Origin: Streptomyces nigrescens
GTDB lineage: Bacteria > Actinomycetota > Actinomycetes > Streptomycetales > Streptomycetaceae
Length of the DNA: 64,000 nucleotides
Direction of reading: 5' to 3'
Assembly (NCBI GenBank): GCA_024349765.1
Contig: AP026073.1
Span: 3,782,001 to 3,846,000 of the forward strand
Shown in pieces: positions 25,416-32,769 of this stretch. Every line of letters starts with the position of its first letter. Position 1 is the stretch's first letter. The notes under the pieces are model-generated. The model was not told where the DNA came from, searched no databases, and worked only from the letters and a program-made list of their open reading frames with translations. A program made the translations under genes and the position numbers.

Positions 25416-26083
25416 CGATCCGCGTCCTGCTCGCCGATGACCAGGCCCTCCTGCGCGGTACCTTCCGCATGCTCATCGACTCCACCCCCGACATGGAAGT
25501 CGTCGCCGAAGCCGCAACGGGACGCGAGGCCGTCGCACTGGTCCGCAGTCACCACGTCGACCTGGTGCTGATGGACATCCGCATGCCCGACCTCGACGGC
25601 CTCGCCGCAACCCAACGCATCAGCGACGACGAGGACCTCGCCGGCGTGAAGATCCTCATCCTGACCACCTTCGAGAACGACGAATACGTGGCCGAGGCGC
25701 TCCGCGCCGGCGCCAGCGGCTTCCTCGGCAAGGGCATCAACCCCGACGAACTGCTCAACGCGATCCGGGTGGTGGCCGCGGGGGACTCCCTGCTGTCCCC
25801 GGTCGCCACCAAGGCCCTGATCGCCCGCTTCCTGGCCCAACCCGCCCCGCCCGGCCGGAACCCCCCGCCGCAACTGGCCACCCTCACCCCGCGGGAGCAC
25901 GAGGTGGTCACCCTGGTCGCAGCCGGCCTCTCGAACGACGAGATCGCCCAGCGGCTCTTCGTCACCCCCGTCACCGCCAAAACCCACGCCAACCGAGCGA
26001 TGACCAAACTCGGCGCCCGCGACCGGGCCCAACTCGTCGTCATCGCCTACCAGACCGGACTGGCCCGCCCCGAACCCATATGA
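25412..26083 (+). CDS. LuxR/NarL family response regulator
   Basis: 223 residues. Receiver domain with acidic pair in LLADDQ, phospho-Asp in VLMDIRMPD and Lys in FLGKG; C-terminal LuxR helix-turn-helix (LTPREHEVVTLVAAGLSNDEIAQRLFV). It should be phosphorylated by the overlapping histidine kinase and bind DNA as a dimer. The paired palindromic repeats at 20629-20677 are possible targets, which would make the operon self-regulated; this is inference. Confidence 0.95.
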   Translation: MTIRVLLADDQALLRGTFRMLIDSTPDMEVVAEAATGREAVALVRSHHVDLVLMDIRMPDLDGLAATQRISDDEDLAGVKILILTTFENDEYVAEALRAGASGFLGKGINPDELLNAIRVVAAGDSLLSPVATKALIARFLAQPAPPGRNPPPQLATLTPREHEVVTLVAAGLSNDEIAQRLFVTPVTAKTHANRAMTKLGARDRAQLVVIAYQTGLARPEPI

Positions 26084-26132
26084 CAAGCAGGGACACCGCG
26101 CTGCCACGAGCACGACGACTTCGGCGCAACGG

Positions 26133-26168
26133 AGCGAACCGACGAGCCGTGCAGCGAACCGACGAGCC
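26133..26168 (+). repeat. 20-bp period direct repeat
   Basis: AGCGAACCGACGAGCC occurs at 26133-26148 and 26153-26168. It lies just after the response regulator gene and before a regulator remnant. Confidence 0.5.
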
Positions 26169-26179
26169 ATTCAGTCTCC

Positions 26180-26413
26180 CGGCCGGATCTGCAGGCTGGG
26201 CCCGGAGACGGCGAGGCCACCCGCCGGTACCTCGCCGAGCTGTGCGACGCCCACCTCCTCGAAGAACATGCCCAGGGACACTACGCACGGTTGGAGATGA
26301 TGCGCCTCTACGCCGCGCAGCGCGTCGCGGCGGAGGAGCCCCGCTGGGCTCAGGACCAGGCGGTACGGCGACTGCTCGCCCACATGGCCCAGCGCCGGGT
26401 GCCCGTCGACTGA
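26180..26413 (+). pseudogene. Fragment of an NB-ARC (AfsR-type) regulator
   Basis: A frame without a start codon reads ATRRYLAELCDAHLLEEHAQ then RLEMMRLYAAQRVAAEE to a TGA at 26413. The LxxAHLLE...R...LLRxYAAxRA pattern is what follows the NB-ARC domain in SARP/AfsR-like regulators. Everything before and after is gone. Codon bias is still high. The remainder of 26084-26585 has no gene. Confidence 0.55.
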
Positions 26414-26585
26414 CGGCGCCCGGGCCGAACACGGCGTCTCCCACCCCGGCTCACAGCGGCCGGACGAGGACCTTCGCCAAAGGCGGTGTCGCATCCCATC
26501 GGCTCTGCCCCAGAAACCCAGCTGCCCCAGGACCCCACCTGCCCCAGGACCCCACAGTGTGGGCGACCGGTCTGCGGTCCGGGCT

Positions 26586-27302
26586 TCAGAGAGCGGCGGT
26601 CACGGGCGGGCAGGTGCGGTGTCGTACCCAGGCGGCACCGGCTGCCACCGTGCCGATCATTCCGGCCGGCGCGACCGGGGCGATGAAGAGGAGCTGGTAG
26701 TACCCGATCACGTATGCCCCGAAGACGCCGATCGCGCAGGCCACCAGGGTGGCGGCCAGGAGGATGAGCGGGAGGGCCTTGGTCAGGGCCCGCATGGTCG
26801 CGTCGCGTGCGGGGTCGCGCGGACGCTGGAGGCTCTCGTCCACGGCGCGTCGGACGAAGAAGAAGGCGGTGAGCAGGCATGCGACCCAGCCCAGCCACAT
26901 CAGGGGAACGCCGGGATCGGGGAACCTGCGCACCTCCCGCAGCACATGCCCGTCGAGCGTGGTGGTCAAGGATTCGCTGCTGGGGTCGAGGAGGTGGGAT
27001 GCGGATATCCACCAGAAGAGGAGCGCGGCGAAGGCGGGTATCGCGGCGCCCGTGGCCGCCGCGAAGGCGGTCTCCTTCAGACGCTGGTGCACCGGCAGCA
27101 GACCGCGCTCGACTGCCCATGAGGTGGCCAGAGCCTCGACGTCCCCGCCGAGGTAGTCGGTGACCGACCGGCCATCGGCAGCGGCGGCGGTCAGGTCCGC
27201 GGCCAGTTCCTCAGTCATCTCCTCGGTCGTGTCCTCGTCCACCCCGAGGCGGTTCCATGTCTCTACGGCCTGGTGTATCGCGTTCTCGACAGTCAACGTC
27301 AT
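26586..27302 (-). CDS. HAAS-domain membrane protein paired with PadR
   Basis: About 238 residues. The N-terminal 85 residues are helical and soluble (VENAIHQAVETWNRLGVDE..., TEELAADLTAA), the pattern of HAAS-type domains that accompany PadR regulators. Four hydrophobic segments follow (around residues 80-100, 135-155, 178-205, 210-228). It probably senses the membrane or works with the PadR partner. The ATG at 27302 overlaps the PadR stop (ATGA), so the two are coupled. Confidence 0.82.
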   Translation of the reverse strand: MTLTVENAIHQAVETWNRLGVDEDTTEEMTEELAADLTAAAADGRSVTDYLGGDVEALATSWAVERGLLPVHQRLKETAFAAATGAAIPAFAALLFWWISASHLLDPSSESLTTTLDGHVLREVRRFPDPGVPLMWLGWVACLLTAFFFVRRAVDESLQRPRDPARDATMRALTKALPLILLAATLVACAIGVFGAYVIGYYQLLFIAPVAPAGMIGTVAAGAAWVRHRTCPPVTAAL

Positions 27303-27646
27303 GATTCTTCCCGCGCGGTCTGGGTGATGATCGAGCCGACGCTCGTGGCGAATTGGCTCCAGTCGCGGCTCCACGACCGGAGCATCTGCATGCCTGCTTC
27401 GCTGGGCCTGTAGTAGGTCCGGGCAGGGCCTCCGCCCCCGCTGCGGCGTTCGGTCTCCACCAGCTGGCGCTTACGCAAGCGCGCAAGCGCCGGATAGATC
27501 GACCCGTCCGCGACGTCGAGCCCGGCCTTGGCAAGCCGGACGGTCATCTCGTATCCGTAGACCGGGGTTTCGGCCATCAGGGCCAGCAGACACATATCCA
27601 GCACCCCGCGTAGCCACTGGGCGCGTGGGGTGGATGTCTCCTCCAT
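27299..27646 (-). CDS. PadR family transcriptional regulator
   Basis: 115 residues. Winged HTH of the PadR type: WLRGVLDMCLLALMAETPVYGYEM, DVADGSIYPALARLRKRQLV, then TYYRPSEAGMQML. It is likely a repressor of its own operon. ATG 27646 starts near the conserved region; a start seven codons earlier is possible. Repeats of GTGCAAGGTAA lie upstream. Confidence 0.92.
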   Translation of the reverse strand: MEETSTPRAQWLRGVLDMCLLALMAETPVYGYEMTVRLAKAGLDVADGSIYPALARLRKRQLVETERRSGGGGPARTYYRPSEAGMQMLRSWSRDWSQFATSVGSIITQTAREES

Positions 27647-27649
27647 GGC

Positions 27650-27728
27650 CAGTACCTTACACAGCATGAGTCATGCAATACAAGCTAGTGCCGTGCAAGG
27701 TAAGCCGTGCAAGGTAATGCGGTGCAAG
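27650..27728. promoter_or_regulatory. Iterated GTGCAAGGTAA motifs upstream of PadR
   Basis: GTGCAAGGTAA is at 27693-27703 and 27707-27717, a shorter GTGCAAG follows at 27722, and an inverted relative (GTACCTTACAC) starts at about 27651. These flank the PadR promoter and are candidate operator sites. Confidence 0.5.
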
Positions 27729-27815
27729 TGCGGCCCTTCCCACGTCACGGCCAGCAACGGCCTCCGCTATCGCCCCTGAGGCGTAAGGCCGGCAAGGCCG
27801 GCCGGGGCCGCGGCT

Positions 27816-28307
27816 TCAGAGGGTGCCATCTGTGTTCCGGATCATCTGTTGGAGCACCCTCAGGGTGGTCACGTAGTCGGCGTCGTCAATGCCCCGGTGG
27901 ATGCCGTCGCGGATCGCCGGGACGTGCTGCCGGAATGCGGCGCGGGTCTCTTCTCCCTGCTCGGTGATCCGCAGCCGTCCCTCGTCGTCGTGGGTGAGCC
28001 AGCCGCGTTCCAAGAGGTCCGCCGCCTCGGCCTCCAAGTCGTCCTCGGGTCTGATGTACGTGCGCATGGCTTGCCGGAGTTCGGGGATGGTCATACCGCG
28101 GCCGTCGGGCGAGAGGTCGTTCTCCGACAGGTTGCGCAGCAGCCACAACTGGGGCTGAGAGTAACCGAGTTCGAGTATCCGGGCACGGGTGTACGCGAGG
28201 GTGGTCTCGTACGCCAGTCGAGTCCAGTAGGCGGCCGGCTGGGCGGCGAGTTCGGTGTCGGTGAGGTGCTGGGTCTGCGGCGACTGCTGCGTCTGCGGGC
28301 TGGTCAC
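27816..28307 (-). CDS. MarR-like transcriptional regulator
   Basis: 163 residues from GTG 28307 with GAAGGGA upstream. A helical N-terminus leads to a winged helix (YSQPQLWLLRNLSE; TIPELRQAMRTYIRPEDDLEAEAADLLERGWLTHDDEGRLRITEQGEETR) as in MarR-type proteins. It probably responds to a small molecule. The promoter region has an AT-rich palindrome. No obvious target gene is adjacent in the same unit. Confidence 0.85.
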   Translation of the reverse strand: MTSPQTQQSPQTQHLTDTELAAQPAAYWTRLAYETTLAYTRARILELGYSQPQLWLLRNLSENDLSPDGRGMTIPELRQAMRTYIRPEDDLEAEAADLLERGWLTHDDEGRLRITEQGEETRAAFRQHVPAIRDGIHRGIDDADYVTTLRVLQQMIRNTDGTL

Positions 28308-28354
28308 GTGCGGTCCCTTCTCGTGAGCGTTCGCTGGTGACTGGACCGTAAGAG

Positions 28355-28365
28355 CTCAAGTTGAG
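28355..28365. promoter_or_regulatory. Palindrome in the MarR-like promoter
   Basis: CTCAA-G-TTGAG (28355-28365), followed directly by another TTGAG (28366-28370), 50 bp upstream of the GTG. Likely operator or promoter element. Confidence 0.4.
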
Positions 28366-28431
28366 TTGAGGTCAAGGTCCGGTTCGGCGACACGCACGTG
28401 ACCGGACAGAACAACGCGGACCGGTCGGGGT

Positions 28432-30045
28432 TCACGGATCCGGTACGTCGTCCGGGTTGTCGTACAGCCCCCCGGCGTACCGCTCCAGTGCCGCACGGAG
28501 CCGTGTCGGGTCCACCTCCTGCGAATTTCCCTTCGTGGGGCCGTAGATGACGTGGCTGCCGTCCGCCCGTAGCTCGATGTCGTTCGCGGTCCGCCACTTC
28601 GCGGCGGGCCTACGCGAGGAGCGGAACCGGGCGACGAGCGCGGCCTTACTGCCGTCCTCCTCCACCGCGATCCCTTCGAGGGTGTCCCAGCGGACCGTGA
28701 CCTGGTTGCCCTTGTCGCGGGTGATGACGAGCTTCTCGCCGTCCACCGTGATGCTGTCGGGGGTGCCGAGGGAGCCGATCAGGCCGCCGAAAAACCCGCC
28801 CATGAGGGCTCCGATCACGGCGACCGCCATGATCTTCCCGCCCGTGGTCTCGCTCCCCGGGACACCCGAGATGATCTGGTCCGCGTTGCCGGTCACCGCG
28901 AAGAGCACGCCGAGCACGATGAAAGCCACGGAGAGGATCTGAGCACCGGTTCCCCCTGCGGTCTTGGTCCGGGACCACCTGCTGTTGGTGATCGTGGTAC
29001 CGCCGCCGGACGGAACTGTGGGCGACGCCGCATCCAGCTCCCACTCCTTCCGCCGTTCCTTGTCCTCCCGCTTCTCCCCATCCCCCGGCCTCGGGATCCC
29101 GTCCCGTCGCGACGGCCGTTCCGGCTCGTGTTCCCGCTCCTCCTCCAGTTCCAGCGTCGGCGCGACCGGGGAGTTCGCCTGCGGGACGGTGACGGAGGCG
29201 GGCAACGACGCCCGGGCAGAATGGTCGGCGACGGCCTGCAGGACCTCCCGTGCCCGGGCCGCCGTGGCAGGCCGTTCGGCCGGCGTCTTGGCCAGCAACT
29301 GCTGGAGCAGATCGTCGAGTTCGGAGGGAACGTCCGGGCGTACGTCGCGCACGTGGGACGGGGCGCTGTTGAGGTGCTGGTGCAGCAGTGCGGCGGCGGT
29401 CGGCCCGGGAAAGGGCGGCGAACCGGTCAGGAGGGTGTGCAGGGTGACGCCGAACGCGTACAGGTCGGTGGCCGCGGTGAGCTGCTCGCCGAGCCACTGT
29501 TCGGGGGCCATGAACGCGGGGGTGCCGAGCACGCTGCCCGTCGCGGTGAGGTGGGTGGTGGCCTCGGCGTAGCGCGCGATGCCGAAGTCGCAGATCTTCA
29601 CGCCGCCGCCAGGCAGGCGCATCAGGTTGGCGGGCTTCATGTCGCGGTGCACCACACCACGGCTGTGCGCATGGTCGAGCGCCTCGGCGACCTGGGCCAT
29701 CAGGTCCACCGCGAGGGCGAGGGGCACACCGTCGGGGTGCTCGGTCAGCAGGGCGTTGAAGTCCTGGCCGTCGAGCAGTTCCATCACGAAATAGGGGCGG
29801 CCGTCGTGCTCGCCGATGTCGTGCACCACGGTGATGCCCGGGTGCTGGAGTGCGGCGGCGGTGCGAGCCTCGCGCCGCAGCCGGACGATCAGGCCCGGGT
29901 CGGCTGCCAGGTCGGCGAGCACGATCTTGATCGCGACCGAGCGTCCCAGAGCGCTGTCCTCGGCGGCCCACACCTCGCCCATGCCCCCGCGTCCCAGGCG
30001 CCGGTCCAACCGGTACCGCCCACTGACCACCGCACCCGATTCCAC
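28432..30045 (-). CDS. Serine/threonine protein kinase with one transmembrane region
   Basis: About 537 residues. The N-terminal 270 residues form a PknB-type kinase: GRGGMGEVW (Gly loop), VAIKI (Lys), HRDMKPANL (catalytic loop), CDFGIA (DFG), GTPAFMAPEQW. Then a charged linker (Glu/Arg-rich, 320-375), hydrophobic segments around residues 390-440, and a C-terminal domain of about 100 residues (DSITVDGEKLVITRDKGN, VRWDTLEGIAV) that resembles a small beta sensor. The GTG at 30045 starts just before SGRYRLDRRLG; an ATG at 30162 is an alternative. It should signal across the membrane. Confidence 0.9.
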   Translation of the reverse strand: MESGAVVSGRYRLDRRLGRGGMGEVWAAEDSALGRSVAIKIVLADLAADPGLIVRLRREARTAAALQHPGITVVHDIGEHDGRPYFVMELLDGQDFNALLTEHPDGVPLALAVDLMAQVAEALDHAHSRGVVHRDMKPANLMRLPGGGVKICDFGIARYAEATTHLTATGSVLGTPAFMAPEQWLGEQLTAATDLYAFGVTLHTLLTGSPPFPGPTAAALLHQHLNSAPSHVRDVRPDVPSELDDLLQQLLAKTPAERPATAARAREVLQAVADHSARASLPASVTVPQANSPVAPTLELEEEREHEPERPSRRDGIPRPGDGEKREDKERRKEWELDAASPTVPSGGGTTITNSRWSRTKTAGGTGAQILSVAFIVLGVLFAVTGNADQIISGVPGSETTGGKIMAVAVIGALMGGFFGGLIGSLGTPDSITVDGEKLVITRDKGNQVTVRWDTLEGIAVEEDGSKAALVARFRSSRRPAAKWRTANDIELRADGSHVIYGPTKGNSQEVDPTRLRAALERYAGGLYDNPDDVPDP

Positions 30046-30480
30046 CTCGGTACGCCCCTTCTCCCGCGCCCTGCGGCCTGGTGGACCGGCCCACCCCGTA
30101 CCCGCGGCACCGCCCTGCGGACCCACCGCGCGTACGAGAGCGATCACGCCGGCCCGCGCCATGATGGTTGCAGGAAACCGGCGGGCGCCCAAGTCCCCCG
30201 GTCCTGGACGTGGTGTGTCATGGCGTGATCGTTCGTTGAGCCGTGCAGGACGGATCCTGCGGCGGGCCGGCGGCCCAGCGTGACGGCGTGGCTGGTTCCG
30301 GAGCGGTGATGGACTCTGTTCCGGAGGGTGGTCCCGCCGACGCAGGTCATACGCCCGCAGGGCGGCGGGTGACGGCGGCGGGGGCCAGGTGTCAGCGTGT
30401 CGTGGTGTCGACCCGTTGGCCGGTCAGGTGGCGGAGAACGACGTCGCCTCCACTGCGCGCGTCCGCCGCTGCCGAGGGAA
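30046..30480. other. Gene-poor interval
   Basis: Between the kinase and the GH27 gene (both minus) nothing convincing is seen. The bases from 30046 to 30192 could be the kinase N-terminus if it starts at 30162 or 30192. The rest should include the GH27 3' end region and kinase promoter. Confidence 0.4.
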
Positions 30481-32178
30481 TCACCGTGTGGTCCAGCGTT
30501 GGTTCGCAGTGCCGTTGCAGTTGTGGACCTCGACGGTGGTGCCGTCCTGGTTGTCTTGCGGAAGGTTGTCTCCCGTCACAGCGAGGCACAGGCCGCCCTG
30601 CGACACCGCCGTGATGGTGTCGTCGGGGTTGAGCCGCCACTTCTGGCCTGCGCTGCCGTCGCAGGGCTGGATCACCACCAAAGTGCCTGAGGACAGACTG
30701 CCGTTCATGGCGCCCAGGCACTGGGTGCCGTCGTAGGCACGCAGGTCGTCGTTGGAGGTGAAGGACCACCGCTGGTTGCCGCCGCCATTGCAGGACCAGA
30801 TCTCGATCTTGGTACCGGGGGAGGTCTGATTGTTCCAGGCGTCCAGGCAGCGACCGGACGACAGGGAGACGAGCTCATTCGCCGGCCCCGTGACGTGGGG
30901 CCGCGGGCTCACCCGGTAGAGCACGGTGCCGCCGGCCGGAACGGTGGCGCTGATGGTGCCGTCGGTGCTGACGTGGCTGGTGTGTGCCCACAAGTCGTTG
31001 AGGTTGTAACCGGCGCTGTTCGCCGGGAGGCCGGCGGCCGCCGCGGTGGTGGAGATGACGGCCTGGGAGGACGTCTCGTTGAACAGGGCCACGGCGACGT
31101 CGCCGTTGACCAGGGAGCGACGGAGCACGTTCAGGCCGTTCGCGGTGGTGACCGCCGTGCCCTGCTCGCCACGGCTGTCCTGATTGACGGCGATGACGTC
31201 CTTGTTGAGGTAGACGCTCAGGTCCTGGTCGCTGATGGGGAAGCCGGAACTGCCGGCGGCCGCGGGCGTACGCAGGTCGGCACCCGAGATCAGTGGGGCC
31301 GCGAGCACTGCGGCGACCGACAGCTCGGACTTCTCCTGGTCATACGTCAGGCGCTTGTTGGGGTCGTTGGAACCCGCCGCAAAGGCGTAGTTGCCGGTCC
31401 CCAGCATGTCGATGTCGTTCCATCCGCCGGGACCGGCCCACTTCGCCTTGTCCAAGTCGGTGTGGATGAGTCGTTTGAGGCCGTCGAAGGAGGCGTCCCG
31501 ATCCCCGTCGATGCGCCACATGTTGGCCACGCTCTTGCCCCACTCCCAGGGAGACTCGCCCTGGGCCGCGGGCTGGAGCGAGAGGCTGAAGACGATCGGC
31601 CGGCCGGTTCGCTTGAGGGCGTCGCGCATGAGGGAGTCCCGGGTCTCCAGCGGCAGCCTTTCGTCGCCGGGCCGCTGGGAAGGGTCGCTGGCCGTGCAGT
31701 TGTCGTACTTGAGGAAGTCCACGCCCCACGAGGCGAAGGTGTCCGCGTCCTGCTGCTCATGGCCAAGACTTCCGGGGAAGCCCTGGCACGTGTGGTAAGT
31801 CGGGCTCTCGTAGACGCCGAACTTGAGGCCCTTGCCATGAACATAGGTGGCGAGTTCCGCCAGGCCGTGGGGGTACTTCTGCGCATCAGGGACGAGACGG
31901 CCTCCGGAGTCGCGGGACCGTTCCATCCAGCAGTCATCGATGGTGAGGTACTGGTAGCCGGCGTCGCGCATGCCGCTGGATGCCATGAAGTCGGCCGTGT
32001 CCATGACGATTTGCTCGGTTGCGTTGCAGCCGAAGGTGTTCCAGCTGTTCCAGCCCATCGGTGGGGTCAGGGCCAGCTGATCGTCCAGGGCCTGGGCGGG
32101 GCCCGCGGTGAGCAGGGGGACGCCGAGCAGAGGGAGTATGAGGGATACGGCCAACAGCAGGCGGGAGAGCACACGCAT
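30481..32178 (-). CDS. Secreted alpha-galactosidase, GH27, with C-terminal ricin-B (CBM13) domain
   Basis: 565 residues. Signal peptide 1-30 (ends GPAQA). GH27 barrel from PPMGWNSWNTFGC (about 39-51), catalytic nucleophile Asp159 in FLKYDNC, acid/base Asp257 in GGWNDIDMLG (usual WNDPDM). A beta-sandwich follows, and the last 130 residues are a ricin-type beta-trefoil with repeated QxW motifs (GGGNQRWSF, AGQKWRL, ANQRWTT) that binds galactose or xylan chains. It should cut terminal alpha-1,6-galactose from plant polymers outside the cell. Likely own promoter; a hydrolase remnant lies upstream. Confidence 0.95.
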   Translation of the reverse strand: MRVLSRLLLAVSLILPLLGVPLLTAGPAQALDDQLALTPPMGWNSWNTFGCNATEQIVMDTADFMASSGMRDAGYQYLTIDDCWMERSRDSGGRLVPDAQKYPHGLAELATYVHGKGLKFGVYESPTYHTCQGFPGSLGHEQQDADTFASWGVDFLKYDNCTASDPSQRPGDERLPLETRDSLMRDALKRTGRPIVFSLSLQPAAQGESPWEWGKSVANMWRIDGDRDASFDGLKRLIHTDLDKAKWAGPGGWNDIDMLGTGNYAFAAGSNDPNKRLTYDQEKSELSVAAVLAAPLISGADLRTPAAAGSSGFPISDQDLSVYLNKDVIAVNQDSRGEQGTAVTTANGLNVLRRSLVNGDVAVALFNETSSQAVISTTAAAAGLPANSAGYNLNDLWAHTSHVSTDGTISATVPAGGTVLYRVSPRPHVTGPANELVSLSSGRCLDAWNNQTSPGTKIEIWSCNGGGNQRWSFTSNDDLRAYDGTQCLGAMNGSLSSGTLVVIQPCDGSAGQKWRLNPDDTITAVSQGGLCLAVTGDNLPQDNQDGTTVEVHNCNGTANQRWTTR

Positions 32179-32295
32179 GGGGGGCTCCAGCGGGGAGTCG
32201 AGGATCCGGGTGGATTCCGTCCGGTGAGCCGGGGGACCCGAGTGCGTGCGAGCGGCGGGAGCAGCACGGCCAAGAGATCCGCTCCGCAGCCGACC

Positions 32296-32460
32296 TCAGC
32301 TCTGTGCGAAGCCGATGCGGTTGGCTTCACCACGGGTTCCCGTGCTGTGAGGGCTGATGAACACGCTCATGTCCTGAGTGTCCGTCATCTTCGGCGGGGT
32401 GGCCGTGTCCACTTCGGCCCAGGTGCGTTCGTCGGTGGACTAGGCGGTGACGGCGGATCC
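32296..32460 (-). pseudogene. C-terminal fragment of a secreted hydrolase-like protein
   Basis: The frame ending with TGA at 32296 reads STDERTWAEVDTATPPKM, then TQDMSVFISPHSTGTRGEAN, which looks like the last strands of a jelly-roll domain attached to actinobacterial glycosidases. An in-frame TAG lies at 32440-32442 and no start is found. Bases 32490-32575 upstream are strikingly AT-rich for this genome. The remaining 32576-32769 has no gene. Confidence 0.5.
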
Positions 32461-32769
32461 GATATCTGATGCGGTGCGCGGGTAAGCGAACCAAAAACAA
32501 CATAAACAGTCAATGCCCGTGGGTAATCAAAACGCTGATTCGGCCAGGTCGCACACGTTGAAACAATTCTCAACCTCTGTGCTGCGGCGCCGGGTTCAGC
32601 CGCACCGTGCCGAAGGCGAGAGCACCGAACGCCACCACGAGACGCCCGGAGCCCATGGAGCCCACGAGGTCCTCGACCCGCCCCACGCCGGTGACCGGAG
32701 CCCATGCGGTGCTCCGTCCTCCGGGTGAAGCGGGTCCGAGGTGACCGGATTGCCCTTGGGCGGCGTCGG

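Noticed and set aside
30895-32469. 524-codon plus-strand frame opposite the GH27 gene
   Set aside because: Antisense shadow; the GH27 catalytic motifs lie on the minus strand.
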